NCBI GenBank assembly: GCA_014378085.1
Contig: JACMOJ010000065.1
Span: 1-20,372, forward strand
Reading direction: 5' to 3'
DNA: 20,372 nucleotides
DNA from: Burkholderiales bacterium
GTDB lineage: Bacteria; Pseudomonadota; Gammaproteobacteria; Burkholderiales; Usitatibacteraceae
Part shown: positions 1-9,703 of the stretch, piece by piece
Layout: each line of letters opens with the position of its first letter
Position numbering within the stretch: the first letter of the stretch is position 1
Notes under the pieces: generated by a model
The model's database searches: none
What the model was told of the DNA's origin: nothing
The model's input: the letters and a program-made list of their open reading frames with translations, nothing else
Translations under genes and position numbers: made by a program

Positions 1-3000
1 CCGTGGGCGCGGGCACGGCGCGCCCGATAACATCGAATTGAGCGGCGGTTCCGAGGAAGGACTGAATCAACGCACCGGTGTTTCGAGTTCCAAGTGGCGA
101 AAGTCCCGCGACCAATGCGTCGCCGCGAATGCCGATTAGGTAACGGCTGATGATGACACCGTCGACCTCCGCAGTCGCTCCATTCCCGCCATCGACATCA
201 AGCGAGCATGTCAGCGTAGGCGCTGCAGTTCGCGATGTAAACGTCACAGTCGCTGTACCAATTGCAAGTGACGAGACAACGTTAGTCAGCGAAGTACTCG
301 CAGCAATGTGCCGCACACAGACTGATTCGCCGTTTGTTACAGGCCCCGGTGACGAACTGAAGGCTCCCGTACAACCAACAGAGACTTCGAGTCCCGCCGC
401 TCCGTTGATGGTTAAAGTCACGAGTGTATTGATGCCTGTCACGCTGAACGGCGCGAAATACACAGTTGAGGACAGAGCCACATCGATGGTTGTCTGCGAC
501 GCGATAGGGTCAGGCGTCACGTCGCTTGGCGGCGCAACGACAGTCTGCGTGGTCGACGAGAACGTACCAGCAACGCCACCGATCGTCACCGTAGTCGTCA
601 CCGAAGTCGCGGCAGTGGCCGCGCTCATCTGACGAACGCAGACGCTCTGGCCGGGCTGGAGCGTACCGGCAGCGCCTGTGAACACGCCGTTGCAGCCTAC
701 GGAGTAACTACCACCGCTCACGGTTATCGACGTGGCCGAGTTGAATCCAACAGGGGTAATTGAGCCTGATTGCACTGCGGTCGACAGCGGCACAGCCAAC
801 TGCGGAGTAAACGCGAACGCGTCCGGCGTTGCATCGGATGCGACGGTCCATACTTCAAGCTCGCTCACCACCATTTGTCTGCTGGAAGTGATCGTCGGAA
901 GCACAACGCGAACCCGATCTGTTGTGACTGGCGTGAAGTTCACGCGACGCCAGACGCGAGTTCCATCAACGCGTGCCAACTCGCTGACAGCTGCCCACGC
1001 GGTGCCCGTCCAATATTGAATGGAGAAACCGCTTAGCGGGGACGCTGACTCCGTGGATATTGTCGACGGCTCTGCGTAGCTTGGGCTGTCCTTGTATTCG
1101 CCAAACAAGTAAAGCCATTCAACAGGTCGCGTCGTAGCGAACTTCACTTCCAGATATTGCGGATTAGTCGAGTCGCCGTTTGTCCACGTCGTCTGATCAA
1201 CGGGCGTCTGACGCCTGTCACCGTCAATGAGCGCTGCATCTGGGTACGCTACGGGATCGAAGCGGGTTGTCGCAACTATCGATCCCCCAGCCGTCGCGGC
1301 AGCCACGTTTTCCCGGATGGCCAAGACTGTGCCAGTGAGCGGCGTCGCGAACATGTGATTATTGGTCGCAACCAAATACTCACCGATTGCGCTGCCCGCT
1401 TTCTTTGGCACAAATTCAATGATCGCGGTACACGAGGCACCAACGGCAAGTGGGCTTGAGCAAGTATTCGAACGAATGGCAAATGGGCCTCTTGTAATCC
1501 ACCTGAAACCGTTCAATGGCGTCACCGTCGGGTTAGTGATAGTGACCGTGCGCGTGACGGATCCAACATCTCCGGCACCCACGCTGCCAAAGTCAACCGC
1601 AGTTCCATTGGTCTGCGAATTTGTCGAATTGCCCGCCTGAACGAACGGCAGCGAAATCACTTCTTTGCCGGCAAAGATTCGCAATACGCCCATCCGGCCA
1701 AAGTTGCTGGCGAATGCGGGCACGGTTAATGTGACAGTGTTCCCGCTGATGGACGAGACAATGTTTCCCGAACCGCTTTCGTCATAAACGGTCGCGTTAT
1801 ATGCGCACCCGGCTTGCGTGGTCACCGTGACGGCACGCGACCCGCCAGCCCCGGGGAACGCTAACGAGGGCAAAGTTACGGAATAGGTGCAGCCGGGGAC
1901 GGGCATATCGCCAAACAATGCATTCGATACGACTGCATTGTTTGGCATGTTGAAATTACAAACAGGGATCGTCGAGTTTGCACAAGGACCATTCTGCCAA
2001 TAGAGGAACTGCCTTGGTCCTGCAGGTATTGCAGTGAGCGTCGTCGAAACACCGCCAGCAACCAGTTTGCGCAATGGCACCGGAGTGACATTGACGCTTT
2101 CAAAATTTTGATTCGGGGTTGTGGAAAATCCTATAACGCCGCCGTTTGCCGGACCGACCGACGCATCAAGTGTGTATCGATCAAAATCGGTGTCGAAGAA
2201 AGCCGTTAAAATTACGTTTCCTGATGGCATCGAAAACGTGCAGGTGGCAACTTCACCGGGCAAGAAATAGAAGTTTTGCAACGCAGGGCAAAGGATCGCG
2301 TCAACTCCGCCGACGGTGAAGCGCAAAGATTGCACACGAAAGCCCGCGGCTGGCAACATGCGAAGTGACACTGACGTCCCTGCAGGCACCAGGTCTGCGG
2401 ATGGCAAGAACTCAACTACACCAGCTCGCTCAGGCGGTATGGCCGGGCCATTCGTGAGCGGGCCGTTTACGTAACTTAGTGAGTACCCTGAGCCCGGTTG
2501 CGTGAAGGTTACAAAAACGTCCGACGAGTGCGCTGGCATGTTGAAAGAGCAACTTGTTCCCACTGTACCTGCACATGCGGCACCAAGCCATTTTTTTATG
2601 GCATAGCCCGGTGCAGGTGTAGCGGTGAACGTGAGCGCTGTGCCCGCCGCGTAACCTGCGGCATTGGGGGCTGGGCTCACTGTTCCCCCTACGGCTGGAA
2701 TCGCGGTGACACGCAACGCTTGCAGCGTAGAAGGTACCGAAAAATTGGCTACGGCCGCAATGTTAGTCGCGCCTACCGTGAGCGTGCAGGCTGATGCATT
2801 CGTGCAGCCGGACACACCGCTCCAGCCGGTGAAGGTGTAGCCAGAGGTGGGGGTGGCGGTGACGGTGACTACGTCGCCTGCGACGAAACTGGATTGTGCT
2901 GGCAATATCGACACGCTGCCGCCCGCCAAAGGGCTAGCCTGCGCCGTGACGGACAAACCCGCCGCCCCATTGATCCGCTCCTCAATCAAATTGCCCGCAG

Positions 3001-3136
3001 CGTCGTAGACATAGTCGATGCGTTGGGTGGGGCTGTAGACCACACTCGTCAGGCGATTCAACGAGTCGTAGGTCACCGACGATGCCTCAACCGGCACTGT
3101 CGCGCATCCCAGCGCAACGATCAAAGCAATCCGCAT
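1..3136 (-). CDS. Secreted multidomain protein with one YD repeat and dockerin-like C-terminus (partial, runs off left edge)
   Basis: I translated the minus strand by hand: it is open from 3229 to base 1 with no stop, about 1045 codons from 3136. The ATG at 3136 gives a clean signal peptide (MRIALIVALGCATVPVEA, then SSV). An ATG at 3229, 2 nt after the RHS stop, is the alternative start. Visible order, in residues from 3136: one RHS-type YD repeat (about 20-55, with VYDAAGNLI); two Cys-containing InlB-B-like bacterial repeats (about 65-200, with GYTFTGWSG and GYAIKKWLG); a choice-of-anchor D-like stretch (about 515-600, VDFGSVGAGD); an F5/8 discoidin-like domain (about 660-760, QYLEVKF to SELEVW); two similar beta repeats (about 770-970, each with ITPVGF or APFSVTGI, then GESVCVRH-like); and a dockerin-like calcium loop (about 980-1015, LDVDGGNG then DGVIISRYLIG). 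It is probably exported and adhesive. Function is unknown. It follows the RHS gene on the same strand. Confidence 0.85.
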   Translation of the reverse strand, partial: MRIALIVALGCATVPVEASSVTYDSLNRLTSVVYSPTQRIDYVYDAAGNLIEERINGAAGLSVTAQASPLAGGSVSILPAQSSFVAGDVVTVTATPTSGYTFTGWSGVSGCTNASACTLTVGATNIAAVANFSVPSTLQALRVTAIPAVGGTVSPAPNAAGYAAGTALTFTATPAPGYAIKKWLGAACAGTVGTSCSFNMPAHSSDVFVTFTQPGSGYSLSYVNGPLTNGPAIPPERAGVVEFLPSADLVPAGTSVSLRMLPAAGFRVQSLRFTVGGVDAILCPALQNFYFLPGEVATCTFSMPSGNVILTAFFDTDFDRYTLDASVGPANGGVIGFSTTPNQNFESVNVTPVPLRKLVAGGVSTTLTAIPAGPRQFLYWQNGPCANSTIPVCNFNMPNNAVVSNALFGDMPVPGCTYSVTLPSLAFPGAGGSRAVTVTTQAGCAYNATVYDESGSGNIVSSISGNTVTLTVPAFASNFGRMGVLRIFAGKEVISLPFVQAGNSTNSQTNGTAVDFGSVGAGDVGSVTRTVTITNPTVTPLNGFRWITRGPFAIRSNTCSSPLAVGASCTAIIEFVPKKAGSAIGEYLVATNNHMFATPLTGTVLAIRENVAAATAGGSIVATTRFDPVAYPDAALIDGDRRQTPVDQTTWTNGDSTNPQYLEVKFATTRPVEWLYLFGEYKDSPSYAEPSTISTESASPLSGFSIQYWTGTAWAAVSELARVDGTRVWRRVNFTPVTTDRVRVVLPTITSSRQMVVSELEVWTVASDATPDAFAFTPQLAVPLSTAVQSGSITPVGFNSATSITVSGGSYSVGCNGVFTGAAGTLQPGQSVCVRQMSAATAATSVTTTVTIGGVAGTFSSTTQTVVAPPSDVTPDPIASQTTIDVALSSTVYFAPFSVTGINTLVTLTINGAAGLEVSVGCTGAFSSSPGPVTNGESVCVRHIAASTSLTNVVSSLAIGTATVTFTSRTAAPTLTCSLDVDGGNGATAEVDGVIISRYLIGIRGDALVAGLSPLGTRNTGALIQSFLGTAAQFDVIGRAVPAPT

Positions 3137-3231
3137 TGAATACAGATCGGCTTCCAAATGGACCGCCCGTAGCTCGATAGGGCAACCAGACATAAGCCAA
3201 GCGTAGATTGAAGTTAGAACTCGCCTCATTT

Positions 3232-6200
3232 CTAGTACCCCAGAACGCTTGCGCAATTTGACAAGTACGCTTTCACCGAATCACGAACATCTAAGATGGC
3301 CTTCTTTGTTCGACCATCAATTGCAGCCTTAGTCGCACCAAACGACGCAGTCAAAACATCCAGTTGCGTAGAGAATGCGGTGTAATCGATAGCATCCTTC
3401 GCTTCCGAATATGCGCCGAGGGCGTCACTAACTGACCTCGCACGCCATAGCTTTGCTGCTTTCATTTTTAGCGTATTCCAACCGACCGCGACCTGCTCTC
3501 CTGCTTTGCTTGTCAAGAAGGGTTTGATATTGTCACGAAAGTTCTGCATGGTTTCACCTGCTGCTTTGACGGTAAAGAGCACATCAACATTTGCGTTGAG
3601 ACAGGCCGCGCGCGCCTCACCTGACTCCTTAGAAACATCTCCGTTGACAATCTGAATTTCTGTCACTTCATTTACGAACTTCTTTATGTAAGTCCCGGGA
3701 TTCGTAATCGCCCCAATCTTGGCCCAACCACTTAAGTATTCATCGAGAGCCTTCGCGGAACTCTCCGAAAACATTCCATCGCCGCCTTTATGAAAAATTT
3801 GGAACGCGAGCTCTCCGCCTGCCTCAAGGTTTTTATATATATCTTGCGAATACTGCCTCCCATCGCGCAACATGTCGTGGGCTCCGGACTTCCAGTCGGA
3901 CCACCACTCGGAAACGGAAAAGAGGCCCGTAGGGTCAATACGAGTTAGCGGGTTTGCGGCTGCATAAGCAAATCGGTTGAGACTACCTCCTGATGTCAGG
4001 TCGCCACGCGCGCCGTCCAATGAAATGAATCGGTTCGTGTACTGGCTTTGGTAGCGCGCCCGAGCGTAGATGTTCCCGTTTTCATCATCGTACACGCCCA
4101 AGCGCCCGACGAACCTAAATGGGTTTGTTGTGACATTCGTCGGACCTGTTGTAGTGCCCCCAAACGGCAATGTCCCGTATGAATCGGTAAGTACGCCACT
4201 AGCATCGGTCAGAGCACTGGTATGGCCGATCGGCGTAAAGTGATACGCGTGGTAAGCGCCAACCGCGTCGATCTGCGACAGCAACCCATTCGCGCCGTAC
4301 ACGTAGAACCGCAGAGGCGAGTTGCTGGCATTCGTCTCCGCAAGCAAATTCGGCATCGCACCGTTGGGTTCGATCAAGAAGCGAGTCGCGGCGCCGTTAA
4401 CTATGCGCTCCAACCGATGCCCTTGCCCGTTGTACCGATAGCTTTCCGTGCGCCCGGGTGAGGTAAGCGTGGTCAGAAGATCGAGGTCGTTGTAAGCGAA
4501 ATTCGTCGTTGCGCTACTTATGATTTGGCGGATGAGCCGCCCAGCCGCGTCGTGCTCGAAGCTGTCGCCCGAAACACTGTCGGTCAAGGCACGGTTCGCC
4601 TCGTCTACCGTCCATCGCTTGATGTGCGGTGTGAGTGTGGGTTGCAGCGGCAATATCTCGACTGCCTGCGTGACGTTGCCAAACGCGTCGAGTGTATGAA
4701 TATGCGACGAAATTACGGTGCCATTCGACTGCTTGTTGATCAGACTCGTCAGGCGACCCGCCGTGTCGTAAGTGTAATCGGCGTACGTGCCATTGCCGTG
4801 CGTCAAACGCGTGATCTGGTCGGCCTTGTTGTAGGCGTATGTTGCAATGCGCGGCGTCCAGTCCAGCACGCTGGTCATACGCTCGGCGATGTCGTAGCCG
4901 TAGGTGACCGTACGACTGCCGGGATAGGTGATCGTTTTGCGATTACCGGCCTTATCAAACGTGTAGTTCACCACATTGCCAAATGGATCAGTGAATTGTT
5001 TCAGGCGGTTGGCTTCATCGTACACGTAAGTTGTGGTACTCGTCCCGCCACTCATATTGTCGGCCATGCTCAAGAGATTGCCGTTGGCGTCGTAGATGTA
5101 GTTAACCTGCGTTGCGTTACTGTAGGTCGTACGCGAGCGGCGGTTCGCCGCGTCGTACGTATGCGTGACGCTCCGACCATCCGGATTCAGCACACCCGTA
5201 AGGTTGCTATTCTGGTCGTAGGTGTAGGTCCAAGTGTTCCCGATTGGGTCCTTCTCGGACGACATATTGCCCGCAGCGTCGTACGTGTAGCGAGTCGTTT
5301 TACCGCGCGGATCGGTGCGGCTGACCATGCGGTTTGCGTTGTCGTACTCTGCTGAGCTGGTGACGTTGTTGGCGTCGGTCACTGTCGTGAGATTGCCATT
5401 GCGGTCGTAGCCATAGCGCGTGATGTTGCCGTTCGCATCCCGCAGAGCGCTTAGTCGGCCATCCGGATCGTACTCGTAACGCTGCGTCAAATCGAGCGCG
5501 TTAGTAACGCTCTTGACCCTTCCAACGCGGTCATAGGTGTAAGTGACTGTACGGTTTTCAGGGTCGGTGACAGTGCTGAGTCGGTTGTCGGCGTCGTAGA
5601 CATAGACTGTCGTGCGACTAAGGGGAAGCGCTTCCGACGTAACACGACCAGCGCCGTCGAAAACGCGAGTGGAAGTGTTGTTGTTTTCATTAGTTACGCT
5701 AATGAGCCGTGAGGCGTTGTCGTACCCCAAGGTACGCGTAGTAGTAACGCCCGAGACGACGCGGCTGATGGTTGTCAGGCGGTTGCCAATGTCGTAGGTG
5801 TAGTCCGTAATGACACCTCTGCCATCGGTGTGGCGGGTCGTGTTTCCGTTGGCATCGTAGTCGTAGCTGTTGACGATGTTGGTCGCCGGAGCCGGCAATT
5901 CTTGCGTGCTGGTTTTAAGATTGCCCGCAAGGTCGTATGTGAATCGATTTACGCCGCCACGAGCATCGGTAATGGTGATGACTCGGCCCAGCGTATCGTA
6001 AGCGCGGGTAGTAATCCAGGACAAGTTTCTCGGATCGGTCGTGGTGGTTAGATTGCCATTCGCATCCCGCCCGAGTGAGATCGAGTTGCCCACTGGATTG
6101 ATAATGTCCGAGAGCTGACCGTTGGTCCAACCCAAAGTGGTGGATGCACCTGCGCTACCAGCTACTGCGTATTGCGCGGCCGCGGTGATGCGATTGGGTC

Positions 6201-8814
6201 GGCCCGACGTCGTAAAGCCCAAGCCGCTAGTATTGCTAAGCGGACTCGTGACCGTGTTTGGCGTGAACAAATTACTGGTCGGACTAAGTCCCCAGCTCGT
6301 GGCGCTCGTTTCAGATTCGGCGTTTTTCACTGACTCGACCAAGCCGTGCGTCAGGTTGAGGCCGATGTCGGTTTGGTAGCCATTTGCAACGCCCAAGGCC
6401 GACTTGCGGGCGGTAGCGAGCGCGTTTTTGGCATAACTCGCCGAGTCGCTTATGTCGGCAAACACTGTGGTGCGCGTATTTCCTTTACCGTCGGTGATTG
6501 CCGATGCGCGACCCGCGTTGTCAAAGGTGACGGTAAGCGTGTTTGCGTTTTCGGGGCCATCCACCACCGTTGTGAAGCCTGCGGATCCTGCCAGTTGCGT
6601 GTAAGTGAAGCAGTACGTAAATACCGTGCTGCCGTTACAGGTGCGGCCACCCGTGGCCCGGCCTACAGCCGTCGTGAGGGACTTCACGCCTTTGTTGCCA
6701 TAGACCGTAACGTAGGAAACAGTGAGTGCTGGGTTGGTGTTGGGGTCGGTAACCGTCGTTAGATCACCGTTGCCGTTGTACCCGTAAGTGGTGATACCGC
6801 CGCGCACGTCGCGGAACGTTGAGATGCGGCCGTTCGTCGTGTCCGTGTATGTGTACTCAACGTAACGGCCCGTGAAATCCGTAACGCGCGAGACTCGCAC
6901 CTGTGGGTCGTATGTAACGCTGTACGCACGGCCGGACGAGTCAGTAATTTGACTGACCTTGCCGTTGCCGCCGTATGCGTAGGTGATCTGATTGCCGTCC
7001 CGGTCGCTTGTGCGCAACAACCGCCCCGTTCCTGATGGCGGATCGAAGGTGTGGCTCAGTTGACCGCGCGTTTGCACGGTGTAGGTTCCATCAACGTTCA
7101 ACTTGATCGTTGAGAAATTTCCAAGGTCAATGGGATACCAAGTGCCCACAGACAGAAAATACGATTCGCCCGACCCGTCCTCGCGCGCGATGTAGAGCCG
7201 CTTATTACCAGAATTCGGCACATAGCCAATTTTCATTTCGATGTTGAACCGCCATGGGCGATTTGCCGGTACGCCACCGTGATCGGTTTCATACTGCCAG
7301 TCGTAACTGTTGTAGCTCCGGCTCAGCGCAAATGAAAGGCCTTTGCCTGGCACCGCCAGATCGACGGATTGCATGAACAGGTTTCCATTGAACAGAGATA
7401 CTCCGCCAACGGTCGGGTTGCCGCGGCTAGCGGCATCGCCCATGCGCTGCGGATGTTCAACTCGCACTTGTTCGGCGCGCAATTCGGTTCCTCCGGGCGC
7501 TGTCTTAATACGCGCTGTTTTGATGCCGGGGGCGCGCGGTATGCACGTCCACGCACGACTGACCGAGGTACCGCCGGCAACTTCAGTCACGAGCTCACAG
7601 TCATCGACGGCGAAGCCCATGCCTGATGTCAACCCAGTGCCTGTCACCGTGAACTGTGTCGGACGGTCCAGACGCGCGTTGTCTGGGGTGATCCCTGTGA
7701 TGTTCGTGCTCGAAGAGGAGGTGACGACGAACGTCTTCGTGGTTCCAATTAGCGTTCCACCGTTAGCCACTGTATTGGTTTTTACGGACAAAATTCGCGA
7801 TCCTGCCGCGCTCAGCGGACACGAGAAAGTCGCCTGCGTTTCGGTCGCGCTTTGGCGTGTGCATCCGGGTGCTTGCCCGGCGATATCCATCACGATGGTC
7901 GACGGGAAATTGGCACCGTAGGCAGTGACCGTGGCAGGTGTGTTGATCGGCGCCGTCAGCGGATCAACTGAATCCAACCGAGGCGACAGGTCTACCGTTA
8001 CAGCGATCGGGTTTCCGGCGACGCCAACCGGGGCAGTTTTGCCCAGCGTGTTGGACGCCTCGATCTTGACGTAAAGGGTGTGCGCTCCGGTGCCTCCAAA
8101 TACGCTTGCGCAGGTGCGGCCGGCCGCTGCATCGACATCTGCGCCTGTCGTCAGACTGATCTCCCAAGGCTGCGGTTGTTGCGTCGAGCTTGCTAAATAG
8201 GTGATGCAGTTGTATGCGGTCGAAGCGGTTGAGTCGCGCGCGACATGAACCTTGCTCGCCAAGAGGAAGCCATCGGAATTTGTCACCTGCACGCTGCCGA
8301 TCAAGCCGCGGCCGGACTGACTTCCGCTCAACCCGCGAACGATCGGTGGCGCAGCAACACTTGACACTGTGATCTCGCCCGACTTGAACGCGTTGTCGAG
8401 GGCGTTGCAATTCAAGCCGTTGGAAGACTTTTGTACAAAGTAGGTGCGGTTCGACGAAAAAGTCAACGTGAGGGGAGGCATCGGCAACAGCGTCTCGTTC
8501 GCGTAGTACTGCAGTGGCGGATCAATCGAGGTACAAGTGCCGGCACCGTTCTTCAAGCAAAGGCACATCAGACCGGGGCTCGTGAAACTGCCCACCGTCT
8601 TGCTGACGACGAAGCTAACCTCCTGATTGTTAATCGGGTTTGAGCTGTTAGTGCTCTCGGCGCGGACCTGGATGTTCGATCCAACGGACCAGGTTCCAAG
8701 GCTCGGCGACGAGACGTACGTGTATGCGAAAGCAGAATTCATCCCCAATAGAAGCAGGACGACCGAAAACGCTATAGACGCTGCCCGACGCGACGTGATC
8801 AACAAACTGGACAC
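3232..8814 (-). CDS. Sec-exported RHS repeat protein with unique C-terminal region
   Basis: An 1860-residue RHS/YD-repeat protein. I chose the GTG at 8814 because GAGGGG lies 6 nt upstream and it gives a textbook signal peptide (MSSLLITSRRAASIAFSVVL...NSAFA, then YTYV). The frame extends to a TTG at 8886 with no such support. Order: signal peptide 1-30; beta-rich Ig/IPT-TIG-like region (about 60-430); DUF6531-like segment (from about 464, GNPTVGGVSLFNGNLFMQ); many YD repeats (about 600-1465, YDxxGxL...TD); RHS core (about 1563-1631, RYQSQYTNRFISLD to NPLTRIDPTGL); then a 229-residue mainly helical tail of unknown family. Family knowledge: the shell encapsulates the C-terminal piece and self-cleaves near the DPxGL motif. 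No PAAR or VgrG domain is visible, so export is by Sec, as in WapA-like proteins. The tail is poorer in GC (27-28 of 60 bases in two samples against 35 of 60 in the repeats), which fits C-terminal tip exchange. No obvious small immunity gene follows. Confidence 0.93.
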   Translation of the reverse strand: MSSLLITSRRAASIAFSVVLLLLGMNSAFAYTYVSSPSLGTWSVGSNIQVRAESTNSSNPINNQEVSFVVSKTVGSFTSPGLMCLCLKNGAGTCTSIDPPLQYYANETLLPMPPLTLTFSSNRTYFVQKSSNGLNCNALDNAFKSGEITVSSVAAPPIVRGLSGSQSGRGLIGSVQVTNSDGFLLASKVHVARDSTASTAYNCITYLASSTQQPQPWEISLTTGADVDAAAGRTCASVFGGTGAHTLYVKIEASNTLGKTAPVGVAGNPIAVTVDLSPRLDSVDPLTAPINTPATVTAYGANFPSTIVMDIAGQAPGCTRQSATETQATFSCPLSAAGSRILSVKTNTVANGGTLIGTTKTFVVTSSSSTNITGITPDNARLDRPTQFTVTGTGLTSGMGFAVDDCELVTEVAGGTSVSRAWTCIPRAPGIKTARIKTAPGGTELRAEQVRVEHPQRMGDAASRGNPTVGGVSLFNGNLFMQSVDLAVPGKGLSFALSRSYNSYDWQYETDHGGVPANRPWRFNIEMKIGYVPNSGNKRLYIAREDGSGESYFLSVGTWYPIDLGNFSTIKLNVDGTYTVQTRGQLSHTFDPPSGTGRLLRTSDRDGNQITYAYGGNGKVSQITDSSGRAYSVTYDPQVRVSRVTDFTGRYVEYTYTDTTNGRISTFRDVRGGITTYGYNGNGDLTTVTDPNTNPALTVSYVTVYGNKGVKSLTTAVGRATGGRTCNGSTVFTYCFTYTQLAGSAGFTTVVDGPENANTLTVTFDNAGRASAITDGKGNTRTTVFADISDSASYAKNALATARKSALGVANGYQTDIGLNLTHGLVESVKNAESETSATSWGLSPTSNLFTPNTVTSPLSNTSGLGFTTSGRPNRITAAAQYAVAGSAGASTTLGWTNGQLSDIINPVGNSISLGRDANGNLTTTTDPRNLSWITTRAYDTLGRVITITDARGGVNRFTYDLAGNLKTSTQELPAPATNIVNSYDYDANGNTTRHTDGRGVITDYTYDIGNRLTTISRVVSGVTTTRTLGYDNASRLISVTNENNNTSTRVFDGAGRVTSEALPLSRTTVYVYDADNRLSTVTDPENRTVTYTYDRVGRVKSVTNALDLTQRYEYDPDGRLSALRDANGNITRYGYDRNGNLTTVTDANNVTSSAEYDNANRMVSRTDPRGKTTRYTYDAAGNMSSEKDPIGNTWTYTYDQNSNLTGVLNPDGRSVTHTYDAANRRSRTTYSNATQVNYIYDANGNLLSMADNMSGGTSTTTYVYDEANRLKQFTDPFGNVVNYTFDKAGNRKTITYPGSRTVTYGYDIAERMTSVLDWTPRIATYAYNKADQITRLTHGNGTYADYTYDTAGRLTSLINKQSNGTVISSHIHTLDAFGNVTQAVEILPLQPTLTPHIKRWTVDEANRALTDSVSGDSFEHDAAGRLIRQIISSATTNFAYNDLDLLTTLTSPGRTESYRYNGQGHRLERIVNGAATRFLIEPNGAMPNLLAETNASNSPLRFYVYGANGLLSQIDAVGAYHAYHFTPIGHTSALTDASGVLTDSYGTLPFGGTTTGPTNVTTNPFRFVGRLGVYDDENGNIYARARYQSQYTNRFISLDGARGDLTSGGSLNRFAYAAANPLTRIDPTGLFSVSEWWSDWKSGAHDMLRDGRQYSQDIYKNLEAGGELAFQIFHKGGDGMFSESSAKALDEYLSGWAKIGAITNPGTYIKKFVNEVTEIQIVNGDVSKESGEARAACLNANVDVLFTVKAAGETMQNFRDNIKPFLTSKAGEQVAVGWNTLKMKAAKLWRARSVSDALGAYSEAKDAIDYTAFSTQLDVLTASFGATKAAIDGRTKKAILDVRDSVKAYLSNCASVLGY

Positions 8815-8922
8815 AACAAACCCCTCTACATTTTCTTTATTTGAACTGAACGGCAGGCTTCGCAGCGGTGGCTGATACGCCGTCAAAGACTAATCTACAT
8901 GTAAACCCAACGCATTGTTTGA

Positions 8923-8974
8923 GACCGCCGCGCCTCATCCATTTGTCGGCACTCACGTGCTTCCTGCGGCGGTC
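8923..8974 (-). other. Inverted repeat in the anti-sigma to RHS gap
   Basis: A perfect 9-bp inverted repeat (GACCGCCGC at 8923-8931, GCGGCGGTC at 8966-8974) with a 34-nt loop lies in the 165-nt gap between the putative anti-sigma stop and the RHS start. No T-run follows on the minus strand, so it is not a standard terminator. It could be an attenuator-type hairpin or chance. Confidence 0.3.
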
Positions 8975-8979
8975 CCACC

Positions 8980-9687
8980 TCAGCTCTCGGGAACGATGAC
9001 AACATCCAGACGGCCGCTTTGTGGTGTGACGATTCCGATTGATTGCAAAGCAGGGATGGTGCTCGAATCCGGCGGCACTTTCGCCTGCAGATGGATTGCT
9101 CCTGTTGCTTTGCCTTGATCGTCAACGAGCGCAACACGACGCGCGGTGATGTTTTCTTTTCGCAGGATGGTATCTACTTGATCCGCGAAATTTGAAGGAT
9201 TCGTTTGTTTGATGCGCTGTGTGTTTTCGTCACCACGCAGGTAAGGTTCGCCGACGTTGACTGCGCTGTCGTCACCCGGCTGGAGGGTGCGCCACTGCGA
9301 CCACGCCATCACAAGTGCGGTGAACAGAATTCCGGTCGCTAGTAATCTCACACCAAAGTGAAGTCCGCTTAAAGTCGAACCGACTTTCCGCAAGTGACCT
9401 CGAAACGCGCTGGTAGCGCTCGACGCCGGCGTTGTGCCGCTGCGTGCGACATCGCGGGCGCGGGCAGCCTCGGCGACATGAAGTCGTTCTCGGATGATGA
9501 GCCAGTTTGCTTCGAGACGCGTGGAGTTGTTTGCGATTTGGGCGTGTGCCTGATGATATTCACGCACCAGTTTTTGCATCAGAATAGCTTCACGTGCCGT
9601 GTGCATTGGCATGTCGCTTGAAACGTGGCCACGTAGCGCCTCGAGCCAAAGTAGCGTGTCTTCAATGGAATTATCGATATTAGTCAT
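8980..9687 (-). CDS. Single-pass membrane protein, probable anti-sigma factor
   Basis: A 235-residue protein from the ATG at 9687, 16 nt after the sigma factor stop, so almost certainly co-transcribed and perhaps translationally coupled (I see no strong Shine-Dalgarno). Residues 1-100 are helical and charged, likely cytoplasmic. Residues 111-129 (GVRLLATGILFTALVMAW) form one membrane segment. Residues 135-235 would be periplasmic. The anti-sigma role is inferred from topology and from its position next to an ECF sigma gene. I do not see the HxxxCxxC zinc motif of ZAS anti-sigma factors or a clear FecR or RskA signature, so it is either a divergent type or a sigma-linked membrane sensor. The periplasmic part is where a site-1 type protease could cut. 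Confidence 0.8.
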   Translation of the reverse strand: MTNIDNSIEDTLLWLEALRGHVSSDMPMHTAREAILMQKLVREYHQAHAQIANNSTRLEANWLIIRERLHVAEAARARDVARSGTTPASSATSAFRGHLRKVGSTLSGLHFGVRLLATGILFTALVMAWSQWRTLQPGDDSAVNVGEPYLRGDENTQRIKQTNPSNFADQVDTILRKENITARRVALVDDQGKATGAIHLQAKVPPDSSTIPALQSIGIVTPQSGRLDVVIVPES

Positions 9688-9703
9688 CGTCGAATATCAG
9701 CCG

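Noticed and set aside
150..632. Plus-strand open frames in 1-3139
   Set aside because: The minus strand is continuously open with recognisable domains across the whole stretch, so these are shadows.
4525..5355. A 276-codon plus-strand open frame
   Set aside because: It lies antisense to the YD repeats of the RHS gene, where periodic composition keeps the opposite strand open. No ribosome site and no domain.
7343..7921. A 192-codon plus-strand open frame
   Set aside because: Antisense shadow of the RHS N-terminal region, without supporting signals.
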